A DNA stretch of 10,712 nucleotides, taken from contig JAOZSY010000080.1 of assembly GCA_029939445.1 (NCBI GenBank), forward strand, positions 1-10,712, written 5' to 3'. The stretch comes from Bacteroidales bacterium (GTDB lineage Bacteria > Bacteroidota > Bacteroidia > Bacteroidales > UBA1556). Made by a program: the position numbers and the translations under genes. Below are positions 1-8,074 of the stretch, in pieces. Position 1 is the first letter of the stretch. Every line of letters begins with the position of its first letter. The notes under the pieces were generated by a model. It was not told the DNA's origin. It did not search any database and saw nothing but the letters and a program-made list of their open reading frames with translations.

Positions 1-80
1 TACACCTAAACAAATAGTATAGTTATTAACAAGAAGATTTTAAGAGTATTGAAGCAATTATAGGTGTTTAGAGCACTAAT

Positions 81-668
81 CTAAAATAACAAATTTTTAC
101 TGAAACAAGCAAATATTAATATACCATGTATTTGGTGTTGCATACCTCTAAGTATTTTCAAGGCTTTGCCCATGTGTTTTTCAACAGTTTTTTGGGAGAT
201 ATCAAGCACTTCTGCAATTTCACGATATTTAAAATTTTCAAATCTATGCATTTTAAATATCAATCGACTTTTCTCTGGAATAAAGCTAAGAATTTTTTCT
301 ACTGAGGCTCCACTCTCTTTTGAGATTAAGACTTTTTCTGGAGTAGACTCATTTTCTGATTGACCATAGGGAATATCTTCTAAAGAAAGAATTTCTATTT
401 TCTTCTTTCTCATAAATGATATTGTTCTATTTTTAGTACTACTCATCAAATATCCTCTTAGGTTGCTATCTACAGTGTGAGTTCCGCGCTTAATCCATAT
501 ATTCGCAAATATATCTGCTACAATTTCCTCAGCCGATTCTTTGTTTTTGACTATAAGAAAGGAGAAATCGCATAAATCTGCATAATACTTATCAAATATA
601 GTATTGAATGCTAACTCATTATCATCTGCTATCTTATTAAATAAAGAAATATCTTGCTTTTCTGCCAC
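81..668 (-). CDS. ECF-type RNA polymerase sigma-70 factor
   Basis: This 195-residue protein is a cytoplasmic sigma factor of the extracytoplasmic-function class, which directs RNA polymerase to a small set of promoters when released by an anti-sigma factor. Region 2 spans about residues 20-88, including the acidic helix around SAEEIVADIFANIW and the basic end FMRKKK. Region 4 spans about 120-176, with the helix-turn-helix YREIAEVLDISQKTVEKHM. The length is normal for the family, and the protein ends in a short hydrophobic tail (GILIFACF), which is common in Bacteroidota members. The start codon is GTG at 668-666. An in-frame TAG lies immediately upstream, so no longer version is possible, and the next Met (residue 75) is inside region 2. 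It follows the SusCD operon by 117 bases on the same strand. It could control that operon, or be the first gene of another sigma/anti-sigma/SusCD unit beyond base 1. The family is certain; the partner is not. Confidence 0.95.
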   Translation of the reverse strand: MAEKQDISLFNKIADDNELAFNTIFDKYYADLCDFSFLIVKNKESAEEIVADIFANIWIKRGTHTVDSNLRGYLMSSTKNRTISFMRKKKIEILSLEDIPYGQSENESTPEKVLISKESGASVEKILSFIPEKSRLIFKMHRFENFKYREIAEVLDISQKTVEKHMGKALKILRGMQHQIHGILIFACFSKNLLF

Positions 669-696
669 CTAATTTAATGTAATTAAAATTAAGCTG

Positions 697-725
697 TAAA
701 AGTAATAAAAAAACATTAAGTCAAA
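697..725 (-). promoter_or_regulatory. Possible Bacteroidota-type promoter for the sigma factor gene
   Basis: On the minus strand, TTTG (725-722) is followed after 17 bases by TACTTTTA (704-697). This resembles the Bacteroidota -33 TTTG and -7 TAnnTTTG boxes with one mismatch (final A for G), and the spacing is slightly shorter than the usual 19 or so. Transcription would start around base 690, giving a short leader before the GTG at 668. The gap of 117 bases, much larger than the other spacings here, supports a separate promoter. In such AT-rich DNA this match could be chance. Confidence 0.25.
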
Positions 726-785
726 TTGTCAATAAATAATGAAAATTCGCTTAAATCTTATAATTAAACCTAATTTTAGTTACTT

Positions 786-1919
786 TTAATTATAGTTATT
801 CACAAACTGCAATAAAACACTTTTTATTTCTTCGTTAGTCTCTTTATTTAAAGCTACTCTAACATCATCAATTGCTGCAGTATATTCAGTATCTAAAAGT
901 AATTTTGCAGCCATAAGTCTTACTTCTACATTCTCTGAACGAAGTAATCCCATATTATATCTAACAGCAGGGCGCGATCTTAATTCATTAAGAATACGCA
1001 TTGCATCTATTATTTCTTCAGCATTGTTACCAAAAAGTTTCCAATAAAGTTCTTTCTCATACTTGCGTTGAGCCTTAGTAAATAATATTGCAGTATCGTT
1101 TAATTCAGGGCGCACCCAAAGTGGTGCATAATAAATTAATTCATTATTTGTTACCCATCGTGCCATACGCGGCACCAACCACCTCATTCCTGGAGTAGAC
1201 TCAGGATGTCCCGCCATAAGGAACACCTTTCCCTCTCCATAAGATTGATTTAATAAGAATGTTCTTCCTGGAGTAATTCCCGTAGGAGCATAATTATCAG
1301 GATGGATATCAGTAACAAACCTTCCTAATTCATTATATTTATTTAAAGAATCGCCCTGCACAAGTACCGGGCCATCATAATATTGTACTAATAAACTATT
1401 ATTCTCTAATTCAGGAAATATTTTCAAGCCTTCTTCTACCAACACAAACTCTACCAAACCTCTACCTCTATTATAATGCGCTCTATCGATATGTACCGAT
1501 GTTGCAATTTTCATATTTGGATAGCCTTCAGTTGAAGAAAGCATATAAGCTCCCGCACAAATTCCTACAATACCTTTTCCACTTTTTACATACTCTTTAA
1601 TAAGCTCTTGTCCTTGCTCACCTATATTATTAAGTTGTTTACTACCACTACCACCTGGAATTATTAATGCATCAAAATAATTTAATTCACCATTCTGAAT
1701 TTGCGAAGCAGTTATAGCTTTTGCCAAAATACCAGTATCTATTCTCAAGGCTTCAATAGTTTCTACAACAGAAACCGTACCTGCACCATTACCTTCAAAC
1801 ACTGCAATCTTAATCATTGCCTTGTCCGAATGCATTCCTAATCTTGTAATATCCTTAGGTGCTTGTTCGCATGAAACAACAAATAAAACTAATACAAATA
1901 ACCAATTCTTAAAATGCAT
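786..1919 (-). CDS. Lipoprotein with BPL_N / class I glutamine amidotransferase-like domain
   Basis: This 377-residue protein begins with a lipoprotein signal: hydrophobic residues 6-16, then VVSC with the lipid-accepting Cys17. It should sit on a membrane facing the periplasm or cell surface. Residues about 34-260 form a class I amidotransferase-like fold of the BPL_N (biotin-protein ligase N-terminal) type: an IAVFEGNGAG strand, ALIIPGGSGS at 84-93, the nucleophile elbow GICAGAY with Cys121, and AGHPE with His238 and Glu240. Cys121/His238/Glu240 match a Cys-His-Glu triad, so it may be an active hydrolase or amidase. No synthetase domain accompanies it. Residues about 300-375 are helical and resemble two HEAT-type repeats (NVEVRLMAAKLLL, EEIKSVLLQFV), possibly a protein-binding part. 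The ATG lies 6 bases after the preceding Ntn-hydrolase stop, suggesting translational coupling and joint function. The substrate is unknown. It is not a real biotin ligase. Confidence 0.85.
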   Translation of the reverse strand: MHFKNWLFVLVLFVVSCEQAPKDITRLGMHSDKAMIKIAVFEGNGAGTVSVVETIEALRIDTGILAKAITASQIQNGELNYFDALIIPGGSGSKQLNNIGEQGQELIKEYVKSGKGIVGICAGAYMLSSTEGYPNMKIATSVHIDRAHYNRGRGLVEFVLVEEGLKIFPELENNSLLVQYYDGPVLVQGDSLNKYNELGRFVTDIHPDNYAPTGITPGRTFLLNQSYGEGKVFLMAGHPESTPGMRWLVPRMARWVTNNELIYYAPLWVRPELNDTAILFTKAQRKYEKELYWKLFGNNAEEIIDAMRILNELRSRPAVRYNMGLLRSENVEVRLMAAKLLLDTEYTAAIDDVRVALNKETNEEIKSVLLQFVNNYN

Positions 1920-1925
1920 AATATA

Positions 1926-3173
1926 TTATTTTAATTCTATATTAAATTCTTTTTGAAACATTGCATGAACAAGCTCATCAGTATTATTATAAAAACTCTT
2001 TACTTTAGAAATATCAAGCTTATCGTTACTTCGAGCATCAGCAATAATCTCATCAGCTGCAGCGATAATCTTATTTTCGTAAGGATTTATTTTCTGTACA
2101 ATTCCTGTTTTATCAGCATTTGTTAAAGCATTAATATTAATATAGTACTTAGTTGCAAATTTTCCCCATCTAACTGGAAAAACATCATTCTTAAGTTCTA
2201 ATGCAGCATAGCAAACTGGTGAATTTTTATACTCATCGTTATACTTAAGGACCGAAGGAAAAGCATCTTTTGCTTTTACCCATGTAGGAATTGCAATAGA
2301 TGTAAGTGGAAAACCTACAATAGACCATAATGTACTTAATTCTGGATTCTCACCTTTTTTCACACCTTGTATAACACATGACGAGGCACTACTACTACGT
2401 GGTACAAAATCATGAAAGAAAGAATATGTAGTTGTATTTTCAGGAACATCAGCATATTGCTTATATAAATCTACATTAAGCAATGAGTGCTTTAAACCAC
2501 GAGTAGCATCCTGTAGAATAAACTTCGCATCGAAGGTATTTGTTGCCATAGCATTATAAAACAAATCATCAATAGTATTATATCTTAAATAACCACTACT
2601 CTCTTTACCAAATGAGCCAGTGAAGGAATAATTTGCTCTAATAATATATCCAAAAGGAGCTACAGTAGGATCATTAGCATCAAACTTTACATAGCCCTTA
2701 TTGTTTAATTCATACATAGCAGCTCCGCCATTGGCATCTATTACGCCAAAGTTAGCTTCCAAGCGAGTTGGACGAGGCATATCATCAAGGTACTTCTCAA
2801 AGTCTTCGATGTTTGCACAGCTAGCCAAAGCTTCTTTAATAATTCTTCCTTCTTGTCCATTAAGGCGTGTTGTATCACCAATATTAAGGTTATAAGAAGC
2901 TGAATTCATAATAGCAAAACCTTTTTCATTTTGACCAATCCAAACACTCTTTCCTTTTGAATCATGAGAGTTTACAAGTCCCATATATTCATATTTTCCA
3001 TCATTAAAGTATACAATCTTATTTTTTATAGCCCAAGTATCACGGTTCTTCCATAATAATGGACGGCCATCTTTTGTGTATTTTCCAGATATTACAGCGA
3101 CAGTACATGCCATTGATTGTAAGCCAAGTATAAGTATGGCTATCGCTATCAATATTATTGTCTTAATATTCAT
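1926..3173 (-). CDS. Exported Ntn-hydrolase, C45 acyltransferase / linear amide C-N hydrolase-like
   Basis: This 415-residue protein has a signal peptide (Lys4, hydrophobic 5-18) ending in LQSMA. Cleavage after Ala22 would leave Cys23 as the mature N-terminus. In N-terminal-nucleophile hydrolases such as penicillin V acylase, bile salt hydrolase and the C45 acyltransferases, an N-terminal Cys attacks the substrate amide. The following motifs fit: CTVAVISGKYTKDGRPLLWKNRD, with Arg44/Asp45 (shown here in pieces: CTVAVISG at 23-30 and WKNRD at 41-45), GQNEKGFAIMNSASYN at about 80-95, NFGVIDANGGAAMYE at 141-155, and GYIIRANYS, where Asn181 may serve the oxyanion hole. It would cleave a C-N bond in an amide, peptide or N-acyl compound, probably in the periplasm. 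It follows SusD by 55 bases and precedes the BPL_N lipoprotein by 6, so its substrate may be what SusCD imports. A lipoprotein reading of Cys23 is less likely because SMAC is a poor lipobox. Which amide is cleaved cannot be told. Confidence 0.85.
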   Translation of the reverse strand: MNIKTIILIAIAILILGLQSMACTVAVISGKYTKDGRPLLWKNRDTWAIKNKIVYFNDGKYEYMGLVNSHDSKGKSVWIGQNEKGFAIMNSASYNLNIGDTTRLNGQEGRIIKEALASCANIEDFEKYLDDMPRPTRLEANFGVIDANGGAAMYELNNKGYVKFDANDPTVAPFGYIIRANYSFTGSFGKESSGYLRYNTIDDLFYNAMATNTFDAKFILQDATRGLKHSLLNVDLYKQYADVPENTTTYSFFHDFVPRSSSASSCVIQGVKKGENPELSTLWSIVGFPLTSIAIPTWVKAKDAFPSVLKYNDEYKNSPVCYAALELKNDVFPVRWGKFATKYYININALTNADKTGIVQKINPYENKIIAAADEIIADARSNDKLDISKVKSFYNNTDELVHAMFQKEFNIELK

Positions 3174-3228
3174 AATAAATTAATTTTCTATATTTTATAA
3201 TAAATTATTCTCAAGTATTGGTTAATAA

Positions 3229-4707
3229 TTAAAACCAACCACCATTTGAAGTTCCTATACCATCAGCATTTGCTTCACCACCAAAAGTATAAATTGGAAT
3301 ACCAACTACATTAAGCTCCTTTGAAGGAATTGGGAAATGTAATAACGAACCTTTTTGAAGCATATCTCTACGGCGCATATCATAAAAACCAATACCAAAG
3401 CCTGCTACAAAAAACTCTAGATCTCTTTCGTAGAAAATAGCATCAAGTACTTCCTCTTGAGTTGCTGAAGAACTAAGTGCTGGCAAACCTCCACGAGAAC
3501 TACGACTACTATTATTAAGAATAGTAATTGCTTGCGATAATTGTCCTAAATGAACATAGGCTTCTGCTTTCAATAATTCTAATTCATTAACATATATTTC
3601 TGGGAAATCTGTTGGATTAGAGAATGTATAATCTAGTCGAGTATACAGATAGTATGAGAAATGGTAATAACCACGCTCTGGTTTAAAGTTACACACACTT
3701 TCTTTAGAGAAATCTGAAGCTAATCGTGCATCTGCTGATGTAGCTACTCCTGGATCAGTACTATTTGCAATCCTTTCAGGGTAATTATTATCAAGCAAAT
3801 TTATTATTCTAGCATCAACCATAACCCAATTTTTACGCTCATAAGTATAATGATAAACCCAGTTTTTCCAATTTACATTATCAAGATATATCTCTAAATC
3901 AGAGCTAATACCTTTATCAACATATTGGATAACTTGACTCCAGTTTGTAGAGTTATTTTGGCTAGCGTTTCTTGGACTATAAGCTAATAAACGAGCCATA
4001 TATGAATAAGCAATCTGAGCAAATTCATTATTAGAATAATCTTTACCATTAATCCAGTCATCTGGAATAATAAAGTTATTTGCTGTAGCAATATCAGCAG
4101 CTTTCTGAAGAGATACTATCGCTGCATCTATTACTTCAGAATAATCCTTAGGGGTTTCAGAAGCTGGGTCAGCAGTTGTATTCGTAATAATGTAAGCTTG
4201 GTCGTAGTTAAGTCCTAAATAACCTAATGATACTCCTTGAGCAAAATACGACATTGCTTCCACCATCTTAGTATCCTCACCTTTTCCATTAGCATCAAGG
4301 TCTCCTATCTCCATTCCTCCTTCTATAACTGTTAATACATCATTTGATGTATTAAGTACATTATAAAGCTCTTTATAATAATGCTCAAAAATATATTGAT
4401 ATTGATAACTTTGCGAGTTATCAAGTTCAGCACGAGGCTCTGATGATAAATCAAACATTCCACTATTCATCCAAGAGCTAGTACCTTGATCAGCCATAGT
4501 CATCATTGCCATTGCTGGCGACCAAGAGTGTGTTTGAGCTCTCATATACCAATTAAAAAACATACTAGATGTTACGCCATAAACGGCTTCGGGGTCGCCA
4601 TAGATATTCTCTATACTTGGATCAGTATTGTTCTCTACTTCTAAATCTTTTGTGCAACTAACTGCTAATAGAGCTAGTATAAACATATATAATATTTTAT
4701 TTTTCAT
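3229..4707 (-). CDS. SusD/RagB-family nutrient-binding outer-membrane lipoprotein
   Basis: This 492-residue lipoprotein is the surface lid that captures ligand for the SusC transporter. The signal peptide ends in LLAVSC with Cys18 as the lipid-accepting residue. The N-terminal SusD-like part (about 20-250) includes the family-typical HYYKELYNVLNTSNDVL helix pair and a run of aromatic residues. Towards the end are a TPR-like helix pair (about 374-398, ELELLKAEAYVHLGQLSQA), the conserved ERDLEFFVAGFGIGFYDMRRRDML type block at about 427-450 (given here only as a marker: ERDLEFF and FYDMRRRDML), and the FPIPSKEL motif at about 458-465. Length is normal. It starts 18 bases after the SusC stop, the standard pairing. 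Ligand class cannot be read from the sequence. With no carbohydrate enzymes nearby and a protease plus an amide hydrolase in the same operon, a peptide or amide ligand is a reasonable inference. Confidence 0.95.
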   Translation of the reverse strand: MKNKILYMFILALLAVSCTKDLEVENNTDPSIENIYGDPEAVYGVTSSMFFNWYMRAQTHSWSPAMAMMTMADQGTSSWMNSGMFDLSSEPRAELDNSQSYQYQYIFEHYYKELYNVLNTSNDVLTVIEGGMEIGDLDANGKGEDTKMVEAMSYFAQGVSLGYLGLNYDQAYIITNTTADPASETPKDYSEVIDAAIVSLQKAADIATANNFIIPDDWINGKDYSNNEFAQIAYSYMARLLAYSPRNASQNNSTNWSQVIQYVDKGISSDLEIYLDNVNWKNWVYHYTYERKNWVMVDARIINLLDNNYPERIANSTDPGVATSADARLASDFSKESVCNFKPERGYYHFSYYLYTRLDYTFSNPTDFPEIYVNELELLKAEAYVHLGQLSQAITILNNSSRSSRGGLPALSSSATQEEVLDAIFYERDLEFFVAGFGIGFYDMRRRDMLQKGSLLHFPIPSKELNVVGIPIYTFGGEANADGIGTSNGGWF

Positions 4708-4725
4708 AATTTCTTGTTTTCTATA

Positions 4726-7700
4726 TTAAAACTTAAACTGTAATGATGCTGACATAGTTCTAAAGTTAGGGTAACTAAAGTTATCAAAAGCAAACGTTGT
4801 AAGGTCCCCAATTGATGCAACATCAGGATCATAACCTGAATAACTTGTAAATGTTAATAGATTACGTCCTACAACACCAAATTTTATTTCTTTAATATAT
4901 TTCTTATATTTTACTGGCTTATAAGTATAATATATAGATAACTCTCTTATTTTCAAATATGTTCCATCTTCAACAAAGTAGTCATTTATAGATTGCTGAT
5001 AAAAATTACTATAATAAGCATTTGATTTTTTATCACTTTCCTCTTTTCCAAACTGGTCAAATTCTATTGCTCTACCATCACGGAAAGTGTATTGGTGAGT
5101 ATAATTATAAATATCACCACCTTGTTTCCAATCTAATAACATATAAAAGGAGAACCCTTTAAAAGTATATGTAGTAGAAAGGCTCATATGAAAATCAGCA
5201 TTTCCATTTCCAATTTTATCACGGTCAGGTAGACCATCACCATCATGATCATATGCAATAGCCTTTTCATTAGTTGAACCTTCAGTTCCTTTAAGAATAA
5301 CATAACCGTCACTATTCATTTGATACATACCTATGTTTTCACCACTAGGAAGTTGTTCTTCCATTTGATCCAGACTTGTTAGCCATCTATAGCCATAAAT
5401 AATACCAAACTCTTCACCTGGCACTAAATAATATGCACCATGTGGGCCAGTATAATATGGAGGTATTGTTAAGCTAAGCAAATTTTGATGAATATTATCA
5501 TAGTTTAATTGAAAATGCAATCTACCTTTATCACCTTTCATTGCAACAACACCTAATGAGACTTCTACTACATCTGAACTAATATCACCAACATTACGCC
5601 ATTGACTAGGGTAACCAAGGTGAGATGCCAATGGCACCTTTGCAAAAGCTCCTACAGTTTTTGTATTTGAAACACTAATAGTTGCATTAAAACGCTTTAA
5701 GAAAAAGGCATCCACAGCAAACTCAACTTCTCTAGCCTCTGAAGGTTTCAAATCTTTATTTCCCAGCTGATCACGGTAAACCTGACCTCCATTAATATAA
5801 TATGTTTCGTACTGCCATGAATATCCTGGGCGTAATCCTGAAGTACCAATTGCAGCTCTTATTTTCAATTCTTTTACAAAAGGAATATCAATATCCTCAG
5901 TAATTCTATAAGCTCCAGCCAAACGGTAATAATTTTGCCATCTTTCGTTTTCACCAAATAGTGAAGAACCATCACGGCGATATAAACCTGAGAATAAATA
6001 TCTATCCTTATAATCCAAATCGACAATACCAAAATAATTAATAGCTCTAACAGAACCATCGTAAGAATCTAAAGAAGCTTTTGCAGGGTCAGTATTTGAT
6101 AACTGAGGAATACCTGGCACAATAAAATCACGACCAGTAGCGCTAAAACTTTCCCAATTATTATCCTCATACATATAGCTTAGCTTAGCCTTTACAATAA
6201 CATCTCCTAATATTTTATTAATATTTAATGTCGTTTGAAAAGTTTGGTTTTTAGCAATATAATTACTCATATAAATACTACCATCTTGATCAGCTCCTCC
6301 TCCATACATATATCCTTTAGGAGTATATGTATTATACTTTTTATTAAAGTACTCATAGCTATATCTAGTATCCCAATTCATCCAATCTGTAATAATAACT
6401 TTCGCATTAAGGCTTGTCATAAATGTACTTTTATTTTCACTTCTATCTCTATATTCTAAAGGATAAAGTGGGTTTTCATCAATACTCCATGGATCAGGAT
6501 CTACAATTAGGTTTCCTTCTGCATCTACTTTTTCAAGGTCTACATCAGGGTTTACAAATAGTAAATCGTGAAAGCTACCATTTGAACCAGGCTTATCAGA
6601 AGAAGAGGTAATATATAAATTAGAAGTAGATAGTTTTATTCTTTTCCCAATTTTTGTATCTGAATTAAATCGGTAATTCCTTCTTGTGTAACCATTAGTA
6701 TTATAAATAATACCTTCATTATGGTGATTTTCAAAAGAAAAATACAGATTTGATGTTTTAGCTTTTGTTGCAACACCTACAAAGTTAGTATAAAACAATC
6801 CATTCTTAAAGAACTTATCTTGATTATCATATACATTCCAATATGGCTGGTCGCTATAAGCAGAATCAGTAAGAGTTCTACTACCACTTAACACATTACC
6901 ATCATCATCATATACAACACCTTCGTACTTAGTATAGCCTATTCCTTCTCCATCAAGTTTATACGGGTGGTGATTAGATTGATCAATATTTTTTACCAAA
7001 CTAGATCTACCAATTTCATTTCTTAATACTATTTCATATGATTCTTCAGTTTTACTTCCTCTTCGCGTAGTAATTACAATAACACCACCAGCAGCTCTTG
7101 AACCATATAATGCAGATGCGGCAGCTCCTTTAACTACTTCAATACTCTCTATATCATCAGAGTTCATATCCGCTAAAGAAGTTTGAACCATAATACCATC
7201 TACAATAATTAATGGTGAGTTATTTCCCAAAAGAGAAGTCGCTCCTCTTAACTGAATAGTACTTCCAGAACCTGGCTGACCACTTGTAGATTTAACTGAA
7301 ACTCCAGCAACTTTTCCTTGCAAAGCACTAGATGCAGAAGTTGCAGGAACACGTTGTAGTGTTTCTGCATCTACATGTGCTACTGTAACTGTAAGCTTCT
7401 TTCTAGAAGTTCTACCAGCAACACCTGATACAACAACTGCTTCTAACTCTTTAGAGTCCGTATTCATTGAAACATTAAGCTCATTTGATTCTCCTATAGT
7501 TATCACCATATCTTCGAAACCAACATAACTGAAAACCAATTCAGTTGAACCCTTAGGAACACTTATTGTATATTCTCCATCCATATTGGTAATGGCATGA
7601 TAACTCTTATCACCCTTAAGGTATATAGTTGCTCCTGGCAAGGTATTTCCTTGATCATCAGACACTACACCTGTTATTATTTTTAAGTTCTCCTCCATAA

Positions 7701-8037
7701 TAGGGGAAGGCGCTATAACTTCTTCAGTTTTATTATCAACATTAGTCAATACATAATAATCATCGCGTAATTTTTCGTACTCAAGATTATTATTTGCCGA
7801 AAGTTCATCCAATGCTGAAACAATACTTTTAGAATTTAGTAATTCATTGGCTTCATTTTGATTAATTGATAATTTAATCTTCGATTCATAAGTAACCATT
7901 ACTTGGAATTTACTCTCCAAATCGTCAACTACCTGTTCGATAGAAATTGTTTTACTTTGATACCTTACATCATTAACATTTGCAAAACTTAAAATGCCAA
8001 TAAAAGTAAAAATCAAATAGATTAAAAATTTGTTCAT
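4726..8037 (-). CDS. SusC/RagA TonB-dependent outer-membrane transporter with STN signalling domain
   Basis: This protein of 1103 residues imports ligand across the outer membrane using TonB energy. I place the start at the ATG at 8037, because the frame can be opened two codons earlier only with a TTG. MNKFLIYLIFTFIGILSFA is a clean signal peptide. Domains in order: STN/secretin-like signalling domain (about 29-98, TISIEQVVDDLESKFQVMV); carboxypeptidase-D-like regulatory domain (about 120-193, ITGVVSDDQGNTLPGATIYL); a TonB-box-like LEAVVVSG near 198; plug domain (about 205-326) with LQGKVAGV, IQLRGATSL, PLIIVDGI, IESIEVVKGAAASALYGSRA (in part) and VIVITTRRG; then a beta-barrel. Late marks are DHDGDGLPDRD (about 930) and GRNLLTFTSYSGYDPDV (about 1057). 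It ends in Phe, as outer-membrane barrels do. The STN domain implies that it also signals to the FecR protein encoded just upstream, so ligand passage can induce the operon. Confidence 0.96.
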   Translation of the reverse strand: MNKFLIYLIFTFIGILSFANVNDVRYQSKTISIEQVVDDLESKFQVMVTYESKIKLSINQNEANELLNSKSIVSALDELSANNNLEYEKLRDDYYVLTNVDNKTEEVIAPSPIMEENLKIITGVVSDDQGNTLPGATIYLKGDKSYHAITNMDGEYTISVPKGSTELVFSYVGFEDMVITIGESNELNVSMNTDSKELEAVVVSGVAGRTSRKKLTVTVAHVDAETLQRVPATSASSALQGKVAGVSVKSTSGQPGSGSTIQLRGATSLLGNNSPLIIVDGIMVQTSLADMNSDDIESIEVVKGAAASALYGSRAAGGVIVITTRRGSKTEESYEIVLRNEIGRSSLVKNIDQSNHHPYKLDGEGIGYTKYEGVVYDDDGNVLSGSRTLTDSAYSDQPYWNVYDNQDKFFKNGLFYTNFVGVATKAKTSNLYFSFENHHNEGIIYNTNGYTRRNYRFNSDTKIGKRIKLSTSNLYITSSSDKPGSNGSFHDLLFVNPDVDLEKVDAEGNLIVDPDPWSIDENPLYPLEYRDRSENKSTFMTSLNAKVIITDWMNWDTRYSYEYFNKKYNTYTPKGYMYGGGADQDGSIYMSNYIAKNQTFQTTLNINKILGDVIVKAKLSYMYEDNNWESFSATGRDFIVPGIPQLSNTDPAKASLDSYDGSVRAINYFGIVDLDYKDRYLFSGLYRRDGSSLFGENERWQNYYRLAGAYRITEDIDIPFVKELKIRAAIGTSGLRPGYSWQYETYYINGGQVYRDQLGNKDLKPSEAREVEFAVDAFFLKRFNATISVSNTKTVGAFAKVPLASHLGYPSQWRNVGDISSDVVEVSLGVVAMKGDKGRLHFQLNYDNIHQNLLSLTIPPYYTGPHGAYYLVPGEEFGIIYGYRWLTSLDQMEEQLPSGENIGMYQMNSDGYVILKGTEGSTNEKAIAYDHDGDGLPDRDKIGNGNADFHMSLSTTYTFKGFSFYMLLDWKQGGDIYNYTHQYTFRDGRAIEFDQFGKEESDKKSNAYYSNFYQQSINDYFVEDGTYLKIRELSIYYTYKPVKYKKYIKEIKFGVVGRNLLTFTSYSGYDPDVASIGDLTTFAFDNFSYPNFRTMSASLQFKF

Positions 8038-8074
8038 AGTCAATTTGTTTGTTATATGTAATTTATTTTGTGTT

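Noticed and set aside
2..67. Inverted repeat ACACCTA (2-8) and TAGGTGT (61-67) after the sigma gene stop.
   Set aside because: Only 7 base pairs with a loop of 52 bases, no T-run and no mobile gene nearby; likely chance.
166..363. Plus-strand open frame of 65 residues opposite the sigma gene.
   Set aside because: Antisense shadow of region 4 of the sigma factor with no sign of selection as a protein.
762..775. Small palindrome AATTAAACCTAATT just after the BPL_N gene, considered as a terminator.
   Set aside because: The stem is five A/T pairs with no GC and no following T-run, too weak to call a terminator.
2701..2895. Plus-strand open frame of 64 residues inside the Ntn-hydrolase gene.
   Set aside because: Lies fully opposite a gene with clear family motifs and shows no recognisable domain.
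3174..3228. Gap between SusD and the Ntn-hydrolase, examined for a promoter, small RNA or hairpin.
   Set aside because: Only A/T-rich sequence without a TAnnTTTG match at suitable spacing or a stable stem.
6235..6611. Two overlapping plus-strand open frames, and a minus-strand one at 5874-6059, inside the SusC gene.
   Set aside because: They are frame shadows of the transporter with low-complexity, hydrophobic or Ile/Ser-rich content and no family features.
8038..8043. Upstream TTG as the SusC start, adding two residues.
   Set aside because: The ATG two codons later gives a normal signal peptide start (MNKFLIYL) and is a far more usual codon.
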